A stretch of 64,000 nucleotides of DNA. It comes from Clostridiaceae bacterium (GTDB taxonomy: Bacteria > Bacillota > Clostridia > Oscillospirales > Acutalibacteraceae). Location of the stretch: NCBI GenBank assembly GCA_016288315.1, contig JAEEYU010000055.1:1-64000 (forward strand), given 5' to 3'. Positions 19,444 to 30,200 of the stretch are shown piece after piece. The notes under the pieces are model-generated. The model ran no database searches. It was not told where the DNA came from and was given only the letters and a program-made list of their open reading frames with translations. The stretch's first letter is position 1, and the number at the start of each line of letters is the position of its first letter. The position numbers and the translations under genes are program-made.

Positions 19444-20703
19444 TTATTCCTCCACTGATATTTCAACAAGTCCGCCTTCGGCAAACTTCTGAAGCTCGGA
19501 TTCCTTGAGAACAACGTTTTCCATTTCGCCGGGTGCAAGTCTCGGCCTTTTGCGTCTCATAATCTCATAGCCGTTGTATTTGACAACAACGCTTGCGCCT
19601 TTATAGACTCTGCCGACTCTGAAATAGAGCTTGACATCCTCGCCCGCATTGAGGTTGACCTTTTGCGGAACAATGTATCTGACTCCGCCGACGCCTTTTG
19701 TTGTGATATATTTTTTTGCAGGCGCAGTGCCGAGAACGTATTTTGCAGCGCCTTCGCCCGCCGAATAGCTTTCAAGCGTAACGTAATCGACAAGGTCGTG
19801 AACGTGCAGAACGTTGCCGCAGGCAAATACGCCGGGCTGGGTTGTCTGCCTTGACTCGTCAACAACAGCGCCGCTTGTTACGGGGTCAAGGGCTATGCCC
19901 GCTTCTCTTGTAAGCTCGTTTTCGGGAATAAGACCGACGGAGAGCAGAAGGGTGTCGCACTCAATAAACTTCTCGGTGCCTTTTATCGGTCTGCGGTTTT
20001 CGTCAACCTTTGCTACCGTAACGCCTTCAAGTCTCTCGTTGCCGTGAATGCGGATAACCGTGCAGCTCAGTTCAAGCGGAATGCCGTAGTCGTCAAGGCA
20101 CTGAACGATGTTTCTCGTAAGACCGCTGGAGTAGGGCATAAGCTCGCACACAAGCTTGACCTCCGCGCCTTCAAGAGTCATTCTGCGCGCCATAATAAGG
20201 CCGATGTCGCCCGAGCCGAGAATAACAACCTTTTTGCCGGGCATATAGCCGTCGATGTTTACATATTTCTGTGCCGTTCCCGCCGTCATAACGCCTGCAC
20301 AGCGTGTGCCGGGAGTGTTGAGCGCTCCTCTGGGACGCTCGCGGCAGCCCATGGCGAGAATAACTGCCTTTGCCTGGATTTCAAGAAGACCGTCGGTTGA
20401 ATTTACGGCATAAACTTTATTGTCTGCGGTAACTTCGAGAACCATTGTGTCTGTTTTGTATTCAATATTCTTTTCGGCAATCTGCTGAATAAATCTGTCG
20501 GCGTATTCGGGACCCGAGAGCTCTTCACCGAAATAGTGAAGACCGAAGCCCGTGTGAATGCACTGCTCAAGAATGCCGCCGAGAGTTTCGGCTCTTTCAA
20601 GAACAAGAATGCTGTCAACTCCGCATTCCTTTGCTTTGATTGCGGCCGCCATACCTGCGGGGCCTCCGCCTACAACAACAATATCGTAATTAAGCATTCT
20701 CAT
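19444..20703 (-). CDS. NAD(P)/FAD-dependent oxidoreductase of the glp-type operon
   Basis: DIVVVGGGPAGMAAAIKAKE; GCRERPRGALNTPGTRCAGVMTAG; GVFACGNVLHVHDLVDYVT. Confidence 0.9.
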   Translation of the reverse strand: MRMLNYDIVVVGGGPAGMAAAIKAKECGVDSILVLERAETLGGILEQCIHTGFGLHYFGEELSGPEYADRFIQQIAEKNIEYKTDTMVLEVTADNKVYAVNSTDGLLEIQAKAVILAMGCRERPRGALNTPGTRCAGVMTAGTAQKYVNIDGYMPGKKVVILGSGDIGLIMARRMTLEGAEVKLVCELMPYSSGLTRNIVQCLDDYGIPLELSCTVIRIHGNERLEGVTVAKVDENRRPIKGTEKFIECDTLLLSVGLIPENELTREAGIALDPVTSGAVVDESRQTTQPGVFACGNVLHVHDLVDYVTLESYSAGEGAAKYVLGTAPAKKYITTKGVGGVRYIVPQKVNLNAGEDVKLYFRVGRVYKGASVVVKYNGYEIMRRKRPRLAPGEMENVVLKESELQKFAEGGLVEISVEE

Positions 20704-20708
20704 TCACC

Positions 20709-22148
20709 TCATTTCGTTTTGCCGACAAGCAGTTTTGAGTTGCCGCCGAATTTTGTAATATCATCAAGATTGAGCCCGTGCTCGCGGGCAAGCAGTTCAA
20801 CAACCTTTGAACCGCAGAAGCCGCCCTGGCATCTGCCCATTCCTGCTCTTGTTCTGCGCTTTACGCCGTCAACGTCGGTCGCGGGGATGGGGGAGTGAAT
20901 GGCGTCAAGAATCTCGCCCTCCGTAACCGTTTCACAGCGGCAGATTATTCTGCCGTAGCGTTTGTCTTTGGCAATAAGCTCTTTTTTCTCGTCATTTGTC
21001 ATTTCGTTGAAGCGCACGGGAGCTTTGCGTGAGGGCTCGTAATCCTCTTTTATTGAGGCGCCGAGCTTTTCAACAATCAGGTCTTTTACATAAACGCCGA
21101 TTGCGGGTGCGGCGGAAAGACCCGGCGACTCAATGCCCGCAACATTGATAAACGAGGAGTTGACCTTGCTTTCTCCGATTATGAAATCGTTTGTCGGGCT
21201 GTGCGCTCTGAGACCGGCAAATGAGGTTATGACATTTCTTGTGTTGATTTCGGGAACTGAGAGACGCGCGGCGTCAATAACCGCATCAAGAACATCCGCG
21301 TTTGTCGAAAGGTCGGCGTCAACCGAGCCGATGTCTATTGAGCTCGGACCCGTAATGAGGTTGCCGTCAACCGTTTTTGTAACAAGAATGCCCTTGCCCA
21401 TCTCGCTCGGGCACTGGAAAATAACGGTGTTGGCAAGGTAGCCCATATTTTTGTCAAGCAGCATATATTCGCCCTTGCGGAACACAATCTCTATTGAATT
21501 GTCGCCGATGAGGGAAGCGATTTTGCCGCTGTAGATACCTGCGCAGTTTATTACATATTTCGCCTGAATTTTTTTCCCGCCCGAATAAACCGAAAAGACC
21601 TTTGCACTTTCGTCATATTCTATTTTGTCAACCGCATAGTTGAGTTCGACCTTTGTGCCGTTGAGAACAGCGTTCTCTGCGGATGCTATGGCAAGCTGGT
21701 AGGGGCAGACGATGCCCGCTGTTTTTGCATATAAAGCGCCTTTTGCGATTTCATTTATATGGGGTTCGATTTCACGAAGCTGCTCTTTGTTGAGAATCTC
21801 CATGCCGGGAACGCCGTTTTCAATGCCTCTGTCGTAAAGAGTCTGCAGTGTTTCAAGCTGATTCTCATAAAAGGCAACAACAACGGAGCCGCACTGCTTG
21901 AAAGGAACGTGAAGTCTTTTGCAGGTTTCGGGCATAAGTCTTGTGCCTTCAACATTGAACTTTGCCTTTAAAGTGCCGGGCATTGCGTCAAAGCCGGCGT
22001 GAACGATTGCGCTGTTTGCCTTTGTTGTTCCCATTGCGACGTCGTTGAATTTTTCAATAAGAACGCTGCTGAGATTGTAATGGCTCAGTTCCATTGAAAT
22101 CATTGAGCCGATTACGCCTGCGCCGATAACGGCAACATCATAAATCAT
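20709..22148 (-). CDS. Glycerol-3-phosphate dehydrogenase-like FAD oxidoreductase with BFD-type [2Fe-2S] domain
   Basis: MIYDVAVIGAGVIGSMISMEL; CRCETVTEGEILDAI...CQGGFC; start chosen at second Met. Confidence 0.88.
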   Translation of the reverse strand: MIYDVAVIGAGVIGSMISMELSHYNLSSVLIEKFNDVAMGTTKANSAIVHAGFDAMPGTLKAKFNVEGTRLMPETCKRLHVPFKQCGSVVVAFYENQLETLQTLYDRGIENGVPGMEILNKEQLREIEPHINEIAKGALYAKTAGIVCPYQLAIASAENAVLNGTKVELNYAVDKIEYDESAKVFSVYSGGKKIQAKYVINCAGIYSGKIASLIGDNSIEIVFRKGEYMLLDKNMGYLANTVIFQCPSEMGKGILVTKTVDGNLITGPSSIDIGSVDADLSTNADVLDAVIDAARLSVPEINTRNVITSFAGLRAHSPTNDFIIGESKVNSSFINVAGIESPGLSAAPAIGVYVKDLIVEKLGASIKEDYEPSRKAPVRFNEMTNDEKKELIAKDKRYGRIICRCETVTEGEILDAIHSPIPATDVDGVKRRTRAGMGRCQGGFCGSKVVELLAREHGLNLDDITKFGGNSKLLVGKTK

Positions 22149-22250
22149 TTTCTTTTCCCCCTTGAAATAATAGTTGTTACAGTCCAATTATTTATTTTAT
22201 CATAAAGACTGTAAATAATCAAATATAATTATTAAAAATGTTAAATTTTA

Positions 22251-22280
22251 AAAATCCGCCGCAAAGTGCAGCGGATTTTT
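22251..22280 (-). terminator. Terminator downstream of zinc-dehydrogenase gene
   Basis: AAAATCCGC...GCGGATTTT with T-run on the minus strand. Confidence 0.7.
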
Positions 22281-22293
22281 CTTATAATGAATA

Positions 22294-23553
22294 TTAAAGC
22301 GGTTTTGCGTTTTCAAGAAGATATTTTTCCGCCTCGGCGTTCCACAGGCCGTTTGTTTTTTCGACAATCTCCGCAAGCTTTGCAAACAGCGGGTCGGTTC
22401 TGCCTTTCTCTTCAAATTCCGAAATGGCGGTAAGGGGTAAAGAAATGCCTGTGTAAATCAGCTTTTTGCCTCCGGGAATGTGCGGAAGGTTGAGCGTGGT
22501 TTCAACAACGCTGTCAAGCCCGCCGATATGTGTTACGAGAATTGCGGGAGTCAGCTTGTTCTCCTTCATCATTTCAATGCTTTCAATCATGTCATCCGTA
22601 TTGCCGCCGGATGTGCCGACAATGTGAGTTGAAGCATAGTGAACGTTATAAAAATTGAAGGGGGCGCTGAACTGCGTGTTTGTGGGACCTGCAAAGAAAT
22701 TCAGGCAGCCGTCCGCTCCGAGCATTTTGTCGGCTGTTTCAATTACCGAGGCAACGGGAGCGAAAACAAAAACATCGTCAAACGCTCCGCCTGCAAGCTC
22801 TTTCAGATATTCGTCGGGTGATTCAATGCCGGCGGTGTTTATATATGAAAGCCTGACACCGTTTTTTGCCGCCTCAGCGGGAGTGAGAAGCTGTCCGGCT
22901 CTTTTAAGGCGTGAATCGTCAATATCCGTTACAATAAGAACTGACGGGCGCAGGGGGCAGTGGATAATGTAATCTATTGCGGCAAGCCCCATAGGGCCTA
23001 CGCCTGCGAGAATAGCCATTTTTCCGCCCGCTTTTATTCCCATTTTGTGCTCGTAACTGCCTCTTTCGGTGTGGTATGAAGCGTGAAAAGCGCCTATTAC
23101 ACACGAGAGGGGCTCGGTAAGCGAGCCGCAGAAATAATTGTCGCTCTCATACGGCAGAAGGCAGTTCATAAGCATAACTTCTTCGGGAATGACTATGTAG
23201 GTGGCATCACCGCCGATATATCTGAAAGAATAACCGGGCGCGTCAAGCGAGCCCTTGTAATTAATTGAGGGCTGAATTACGAATTTGTCGCCCGCCTTGT
23301 ATTTATCCGCCCATTCAGAGCCGATTTTAACGAGCTCGCCGCAGAATTCGTGACCGATGATTGTCGGGTTCTCCGCGACGTCATCGGGAACTCTTTTATG
23401 GTCTGCGCCCTGCATTGCCGCCTTGTAGGATGACATGCAGATACTGTCTGACACAACCTTTGCGAGAATTTCGGTTTCTTTTATTTCGGGAAGCTCAAAG
23501 CTTTCCAGTCTCAGGTCGTTTTTGCCGTATATTCTGACTGCTGTGGTTTTCAT
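22294..23553 (-). CDS. Zinc-type alcohol/sorbitol dehydrogenase, resembling L-sorbose-1-phosphate reductases
   Basis: IIGHEFCGELVKIG; MAILAGVGPMGLAAIDYII; LTEPLSCVIGAFHASY. Confidence 0.8.
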   Translation of the reverse strand: MKTTAVRIYGKNDLRLESFELPEIKETEILAKVVSDSICMSSYKAAMQGADHKRVPDDVAENPTIIGHEFCGELVKIGSEWADKYKAGDKFVIQPSINYKGSLDAPGYSFRYIGGDATYIVIPEEVMLMNCLLPYESDNYFCGSLTEPLSCVIGAFHASYHTERGSYEHKMGIKAGGKMAILAGVGPMGLAAIDYIIHCPLRPSVLIVTDIDDSRLKRAGQLLTPAEAAKNGVRLSYINTAGIESPDEYLKELAGGAFDDVFVFAPVASVIETADKMLGADGCLNFFAGPTNTQFSAPFNFYNVHYASTHIVGTSGGNTDDMIESIEMMKENKLTPAILVTHIGGLDSVVETTLNLPHIPGGKKLIYTGISLPLTAISEFEEKGRTDPLFAKLAEIVEKTNGLWNAEAEKYLLENAKPL

Positions 23554-23569
23554 AGATGCCTCCGTGAAA

Positions 23570-24436
23570 TCAGATGTTTTCTAACATTCTTTTAAGGTTT
23601 TCAAGCCCTGTCGATATACCGTCAAGGGCGTTTTCCATACCCTCGAATTCAATGCTGACATAACCGTCGTAACCGCTGTTTTTAAGAATTGAAAGGCACT
23701 GCATAACGGGGATGTCGCCGTGACCGATTATTGCGCCCCTCAGGTAATTTCCGCCCCTGCTTCTGAAAAATCCTCTGCCGGGGTTCAGACCGTTGCCGCT
23801 TTTGATGTGAAAATCTTTAACGTGAACATATTTTGCGTATGGCGCAAGTCTGCCTACGGCAACGGGCGAGGGGTCGTCTGCACAGGCAAAATTGCCGACA
23901 TCTATAAGCAGACCGAAGTTTTCATTTGCAACCGCATTGACAAGCTTTTCAACCCGCAGACTCTCCTGACTGAAAAAGCCGTGGTTTTCAACACAGGTTT
24001 CAATACCGTATTTTTCAGCATACTGCGTTACTGCCGCGCAGCCCTTTGCAAGAACGGGGAGCGCCTGATCAAACCCCTTGTATTTTGCCTCGGCTCCTTT
24101 AAAGCCGGAGGTGGCGTCATGCCGCATGACTTTTACGCCGAGTATTGCAGCGACGTCAACCTTTTTAAACAGTCTTTCAATTTCGGAGTCCGGGTTTTCG
24201 GCGTTAAGAAAATCAGCACCGACAGTGTAGCTTGAAACCGGAAGACCGCATTTTTCGCTTTCGGCTTTTATCTGTTTTGCGTATTCCTCTTCGGTAACGC
24301 CTTCGGGCGGGCAGAGGTCGGTGAATTCTATGGCATCAAAGCCCATTTCTTTTGCAAGGGCGATTAAAGTCAACTGTGAATATTCACCGCTGTTAAGCAG
24401 CTGTGAAAAACTGTAACTGCTGACGGAAATTTTCAT
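23570..24436 (-). CDS. Sugar phosphate isomerase/epimerase family TIM barrel
   Basis: MKISVSSYSFSQLL...MGFDAIEFTD...CVENHGFFSQ...GNFACADDPSP...HGDIPVMQCLSILKNSGYDGYVSIEFEG; start moved from the track's 24658. Confidence 0.82.
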   Translation of the reverse strand: MKISVSSYSFSQLLNSGEYSQLTLIALAKEMGFDAIEFTDLCPPEGVTEEEYAKQIKAESEKCGLPVSSYTVGADFLNAENPDSEIERLFKKVDVAAILGVKVMRHDATSGFKGAEAKYKGFDQALPVLAKGCAAVTQYAEKYGIETCVENHGFFSQESLRVEKLVNAVANENFGLLIDVGNFACADDPSPVAVGRLAPYAKYVHVKDFHIKSGNGLNPGRGFFRSRGGNYLRGAIIGHGDIPVMQCLSILKNSGYDGYVSIEFEGMENALDGISTGLENLKRMLENI

Positions 24437-24440
24437 CTTT

Positions 24441-25289
24441 TTACCTCCCGCAGCCGAGATTTTTAAGGAATTCAACAGCGCCGCGGATGTCTTTTTCGGG
24501 GTTGTCGCCGACTTCTCTCTCAATGGTGAGGAAGCCCTTGAAACCGATATCTTCGAGAGCGGCAAGGTATTTGTTCCAGTCAACGCTGCCTTCGCCGAGC
24601 GGAACCTCTTCGAACGACGGACCGGTAACAAGCGGGTCGTTTCTGACGCCGTAAACAATTTCGGGGTCTTTGTAGAACAGCTGCCTGCCGTCTTTTGCGT
24701 GAGTGTGGACTATATAATCGCGAAGGTTGTAAACGGCGCCTGCCGGGTCGTCGCCCGTTACCATAACAAGGTTTGCGGGGTCGAGGTTTACAGCCACGCC
24801 TGTTGAGTCGAGCGAATCAAGAAATTCCTTGAGAACTGCCGATGTTTCGGGACCCGTCTCAATGGCGAAATGAGCTTTGACGCTGTCTGCGTATTGAGCA
24901 AGCTCTGCGCACGCCTCCTGCATTATTTTGTATCTGTCAACGCTTTTGTCAGCGGGAACAACGCCTATATGGGTGGTTACAACATCCGTTCCGAGTTCCT
25001 TTGCGAGGTCAAGTATCCTTTTGGATTTTTCAATAAGCTCCGGGTTTCTCTCTTTGTCGGCAAAACCGCAGCCGAGGTCGCCGCACAGGGCGGAAATGAC
25101 AAGACCGCTGCCACTTACAAGATTCCTGAAATCCGCACGCTTTTGAGCGTTCATATTTTCGGGCGCCATTTTGCCTCTTGTTGCATATACCTGAATGCCG
25201 TCGGCGCCGACGGAAGCCGCCTTTTTAACCGCCGTGACGGTATCTGTTCTGAAGCTGTCAATTATAACACCGATTGGAAATCTGCCCAT
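24441..25289 (-). CDS. Sugar phosphate isomerase/epimerase family TIM barrel
   Basis: [12 protein letters not shown]...[12 protein letters not shown]...[23 protein letters not shown]...HTHAKDGRQ...[12 protein letters not shown]. Confidence 0.82.
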   Translation of the reverse strand: MGRFPIGVIIDSFRTDTVTAVKKAASVGADGIQVYATRGKMAPENMNAQKRADFRNLVSGSGLVISALCGDLGCGFADKERNPELIEKSKRILDLAKELGTDVVTTHIGVVPADKSVDRYKIMQEACAELAQYADSVKAHFAIETGPETSAVLKEFLDSLDSTGVAVNLDPANLVMVTGDDPAGAVYNLRDYIVHTHAKDGRQLFYKDPEIVYGVRNDPLVTGPSFEEVPLGEGSVDWNKYLAALEDIGFKGFLTIEREVGDNPEKDIRGAVEFLKNLGCGR

Positions 25290-25366
25290 AATTATTCTCC
25301 TTGTAATTGTTTTTCTTCATATTAGCAAAATTAATAAAATTATTCAATCTTTTTTTGAATTCTTTA

Positions 25367-25394
25367 TTTACATTTTTTGCGGTTATGCTATTAT
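25367..25394 (+). promoter_or_regulatory. Putative promoter for the Gfo/Idh-nagB-GH38-glycerate kinase operon
   Basis: TTTACA - 16 nt - TATTAT in the divergent intergenic region. Confidence 0.45.
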
Positions 25395-25426
25395 ATTACT
25401 TAATGAAAAACCGAGGAGGTTAATGT

Positions 25427-26494
25427 ATGTCAAAAACAATAAATGTTGCCGTTATCGGCTGCGGTTCAATAGCAAACTGCGCACACATACCCGCTTATCT
25501 CAAACTTGATAATGTCAATATAAAATACTTCTGCGACATTATTCCCGAAAGAGCTGACGGAGCTGTTGAAAAATACGGCTGCGGCAAAGCGGTTTACGAC
25601 TATAAAGAATTTCTCAACGACCCCGACCTTGACGCTGTTTCCGTCTGCACTCACAACGACCTGCATTCGGTAATAGCAATAGATTTTCTTAAAGCGGGCA
25701 AACACGTTTTAAGCGAAAAACCCGCCGCAAAGAATCTTGAAGAAGCTCTTAAAATGCAGCAGGTTGCCCACGAAACGGGCAAAATACTCAACATCGGCGT
25801 CTGCAACAGGTTCGGCACCCAGGTAAACAACATCAAAAAGCTGATTGATGACGGCGAGCTCGGCGAGGTTTACCACGTTTACGCAAGCTTCCGCGCGCAC
25901 AGGTCAATCCCCGGCATCGGCGGTGATTTCACAAACAAAGCAGTTTCGGGCGGCGGAGCGCTCATAGACTGGGGCGTTCACTACATTGACCTTATTCTTT
26001 ACTGCTGCGGCGAGCCGAAACCGCTGACCGCTTCGGGCGAGGCGTTCTGCAAGCTCGGCAAAAACATTAAAGATTATGTTTATACAAGCATGTGGGCGCA
26101 GGAGACTGCAGAGCCGGACGGCGTTTATGACGTTGATGACAGCGTCGTCGGTCTTGTGCGCACGGACGGTCCCGTAATCAGCTTCAACGGCGCGTGGGCT
26201 CAGAATATAGGCGAGAGCGAAACATACATTGACTTTATCGGCACAAAGGCAGGCATAAGACTTCAGTATTGCGGCGACTTCAAGCTCTATTCAACTAAAA
26301 ACGGAGCCCTTGTCAGCGCCGACGTTGTTTCATCGCACAACAACTTCTATGATGAAGAAATAAAGTCATTTATCGAGTGCGTTGAGACGGGCAGGCACAA
26401 TCAGGCGTATATTGATTACGCAATAGAAACGTCAAAGATTATGCAGGCGATTTACGATTCGTCCGAACAGCATAAAGAAATAGTAATTAAATAA
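25427..26494 (+). CDS. Gfo/Idh/MocA family oxidoreductase
   Basis: VAVIGCGSIANCAHIPAYLKL; GKHVLSEKPAAKNLEEAL; DWGVHYIDLILY. Confidence 0.92.
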   Translation: MSKTINVAVIGCGSIANCAHIPAYLKLDNVNIKYFCDIIPERADGAVEKYGCGKAVYDYKEFLNDPDLDAVSVCTHNDLHSVIAIDFLKAGKHVLSEKPAAKNLEEALKMQQVAHETGKILNIGVCNRFGTQVNNIKKLIDDGELGEVYHVYASFRAHRSIPGIGGDFTNKAVSGGGALIDWGVHYIDLILYCCGEPKPLTASGEAFCKLGKNIKDYVYTSMWAQETAEPDGVYDVDDSVVGLVRTDGPVISFNGAWAQNIGESETYIDFIGTKAGIRLQYCGDFKLYSTKNGALVSADVVSSHNNFYDEEIKSFIECVETGRHNQAYIDYAIETSKIMQAIYDSSEQHKEIVIK

Positions 26495-26508
26495 CCGGGA
26501 GGGTAATT

Positions 26509-27228
26509 ATGGATATCAGAATTTTCAAAACAGAACAGGAAATAGGCGAGGCGGCAGGCAAAATCTATGTTGACTACATAAATGAGAATCCGTCCTGCGT
26601 TCTCGGGTTTGCAACGGGCGCCACTCCCGTTCCGACCTATACTTATATGGCTCAGCAGTGCAAGGCGGGCAAGGTTTCTTTCAAGGATGTAAAAACATTC
26701 AACCTTGACGAATACTGCGACCTTCCGAAGGAGCACAAAAACAGCTTTTATATGTTTATGTATGACAATCTTTTTTCAAAGGTTGACTTAAAACCAGAAA
26801 ACATTGATTTTCTTGACGGCAACACCGACCCCGTCGCCGAAAGCGCAAGATATGCAAAATCAATCGAAGACAAGGGCGGAATTGACATTCAGCTTCTCGG
26901 CATAGGCAGAAACGGTCATATAGCGTTCAATGAGCCCGCCGATGAGTTCTCTGACGAAGCTTATAAAATAAAGCTCACAGAAAGCACCATAGAGGCAAAT
27001 TCAATCTATTTTGACGACGTTCCCATGCCCCGCTACGCCATGACAATGGGTATCGGCTCGATTATGAAAGCGCGCAAAATAATCTTCATAGCAACCGGCA
27101 AGGCAAAGGCGCAGGCAGTTCACGATATGATAAAAGGCGAGGTCACTCCGAGATGCCCCGCTTCCATTCTTCAGCAGCACCCCGATGTTACCGTATTCCT
27201 TGATGAGGATGCGGCATCGCTTCTTTAA
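26509..27228 (+). CDS. nagB: Glucosamine-6-phosphate deaminase
   Basis: LGFATGATPVPTY; FNLDEYCDLPKEHKNSFYMFM; GIGRNGHIAFNEPADEF. Confidence 0.93.
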   Translation: MDIRIFKTEQEIGEAAGKIYVDYINENPSCVLGFATGATPVPTYTYMAQQCKAGKVSFKDVKTFNLDEYCDLPKEHKNSFYMFMYDNLFSKVDLKPENIDFLDGNTDPVAESARYAKSIEDKGGIDIQLLGIGRNGHIAFNEPADEFSDEAYKIKLTESTIEANSIYFDDVPMPRYAMTMGIGSIMKARKIIFIATGKAKAQAVHDMIKGEVTPRCPASILQQHPDVTVFLDEDAASLL

Positions 27229-27284
27229 GTTTATATCATAATTACGGCGGGATTCATTTCCCGCCTTATTGTTAAGGAGGAATT

Positions 27285-30200
27285 ATGTCAAGGTTTGATA
27301 TTGATTTTGTCGATAAAAACAACGAGCGCGAAATGCTTATGCAAAGACTGAAAAAAATTGCAAACTCGGTTGCGGGGCGTATGTATCCCGACTGCGAGGA
27401 TGCAGGCGGCTTTCTGTTCTGTGACGGTGAATCGGACCCTTCGCGCATTGATGAAGGGCAGTGGGTTCCCTTCGGCAGTGACGAACACTGGGGCAGAAGG
27501 GAGCAGTATTGCCGTTTTAAACAGCAGGTGACAATACCCGAAAGATTTGACGGCAAAACCGTTGTTTATGATCTTACCCCCTACCTTCATTCCGCGTGGA
27601 CTACAAGCGCGGAACAGTTTATTGTTTATGTCAACGGCAAATTGATTCAGGCGATTGACCATAACCACACCTATATCTTTCTGGGCGACCCGGCAAAAGC
27701 GGGCGAAAAATTTGACATTGTTTTAAGCGCCTACTGCGATGACTGGTCTTACAGAGGACCCGTTCAGCTTAAAGCGACAATGAAGGTTCTTGACAAAGAG
27801 TTGAGAAGTCTTTATTTCGATTTTGCGGTTGCCTGGGAGAGCGCCCACTCATACGGCGCCGATGATTTGCCGAGAATTGAAATCATAAAGCACCTCAATG
27901 CCGCGGCAAACCTGCTTGAACTTACGACTGCCGATTATGACGAGTTCAAGGCATCGGCAAAAAAGGCGGCGGAATATCTTCAACGCAACATTTACGGCAA
28001 ACCCTTCGATGCGGTGACATCCGCCATCGGTCACACTCATATTGACACCGCCTGGCTCTGGCGCCTCAAGCAGACAAGGCAGAAGGCGGGGCGCTCGTTT
28101 GCAACCGTCATTAACTTTATGAAGGAATACCCCGATTACAAATTTATGTCATCGCAGGCACAGCTCTATGATTTTGTCAAGCAGGATTATCCCGAGCTCT
28201 ACAACGATATCAAAGAAGCCGTTGCCCGCGGTCAGTGGGAGCCCGAAGGCGGAATGTGGGTTGAAGCGGATACAAACGTAACATCGGGCGAATCACTCGT
28301 GCGTCAGTTCCTCGTCGGCAAAAGATTCTTCCGCGATGAATTCGGCGAAGACAACAGAATACTCTGGCTTCCCGATGTTTTCGGTTACAGCGGCGCACTG
28401 CCTCAGATTATGAAGCTCTCCGGCATAGATTACTTTATGACCACCAAAATCTCGTGGAGCGAATACAACAAATTCCCGTTTGACACCTTCAGCTGGAAAG
28501 GTATAGACGGCACAAAGATTCTTTCGCATTTCATTCCCAGCATAAGCTGTTCCGACACGGGCTGGACAACAACCTACAATGCGGCTCTGCGCCCGGATCT
28601 GGTTATCGGCGGCTGGCGGAGATACAGCAACAAGGATCTCAACAAAAATGTTCTTATGAGCTTCGGTCACGGCGACGGCGGCGGCGGACCCACAAGAGGG
28701 CAGATTGAATGCGGTCTGCGTATGGCAAAGGGCGTGCCCGGCTGCCCCGAGGTGAAAATGGAATTCTCGCGCGATTTCTTCGACCGTCTCAAAAAAGATG
28801 TTTCGGGCAATCCTTATCTTCCCGAATGGTCGGGCGAGCTCTATCTTGAGTTCCACCGCGGCACTCTCACATCACAGTCCCGCAACAAGCGTTTCAACAG
28901 AAAAAGCGAATTTCTCTACCACGATATTGAAACACTGGCGGAGACGGCAAACATATTCGGCACGGGCGAATACCCCTATAATGAACTGCTTGAGGGATGG
29001 AAAATCATTCTTTTAAACCAGTTCCACGACATTATTCCCGGCTCGTCAATAGCGGCTGTTTATGAAGATTCCAAAGAACAGTATCTGAAGCTTCTCTCAG
29101 AGGGCGGGCAGATGGCTGACTCTGCCGCAAAATCCGTTGCGCTCAAAGCGACAACGCAAGGCGAATCCTTTGTTGTTGAGAACACTCTCGGATTTGAACG
29201 CACCGATGTCGTTGTTACAGACTGCGCTTATGACAGCATCTCCGTTTATGATGAAGACGGCTCGCTTCTGCCCTGCCAGAAGACTTATGACGGAAAGCTT
29301 GCCTTCCTTGCAAAAAACGTTCCTTCAAAAGGATTCAAAGTGTTTAAAATTGCAGAAGAGCAGAATAACGTAAACAGCGACTGTAAAGCCGATATAAACG
29401 GAGCGGAAAACGCATTTTATAAATTTGAGTTTGATGCCGATATGAACATAAGGTCGCTTTACCACAAGGAGAGCGGCAGGTTTGTTGCTCCCGAAGGCGA
29501 AACACTCGGCAGACTGTTCGCTTATGAAGACAGACCCCACAGCGATGAAGCGTGGGATATCAAGTGCTATTACGGCGAGAAATACCATATAATAAATGAT
29601 GTTCAGAACAAAGAAGTTGTTGAAAGCGGTCCCGTTCGCACTGTAGTTGAAATAACCCGTAAATATAATCTGTCAACAATAAAACAGTATTATATATTCT
29701 ATCCGCACACTTCGAGAATTGACATTGTTTATGATGTTGACTGGAATGAGAGACAGGTTCTGCTCAAAGGCGACTATCCCGTTGATGTAAACGCCGACAA
29801 GGCAACGTTTGACATTCAGTTCGGCAACCTTCAGCGCACAACTCACCGCAACACCACCTGGGATTATGCGCAGTTTGAAGTCTGCGGCCACAAATGGGTT
29901 GACCTGTCAGACAACGGCTTCGGTTTCTCGGTTCTGAGCGACTGCAAATACGGCTGGTCCGTAAAAGACGGCAGAATCAAACCCTCAATGCTCAGAAGCC
30001 AGGAGCGTCCGAACCACCTGCAGGACAGAGAACGTCATACCTTTACCTACGCTCTCTATCCTCACAGCGGAGCGGTCTGCACTTCGGATGTTGTGCAGGA
30101 GGCATACGGGCTTAATGTTCCGCTCTACTGTGTAAATGTTGCAGAGAAGCAGGACGGAATCGGCAGCGCCTTCTCGCTTGTTAGCGCCGATAAACCGGAT

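Noticed and set aside
23720-24235. 171-aa plus-strand ORF within TIM-barrel gene
   Set aside because: Antisense to a conserved isomerase-family gene; no family motif.
24437-24658. N-terminal extension of the 23570 TIM-barrel ORF
   Set aside because: Overlaps the coding region of the upstream isomerase gene in another frame and lacks family similarity; the RBS-preceded Met at 24436 is the likely start.
28293-28856. 187-aa antisense ORF within GH38
   Set aside because: Shadow ORF of a conserved GH38 gene; no RBS or domain support.
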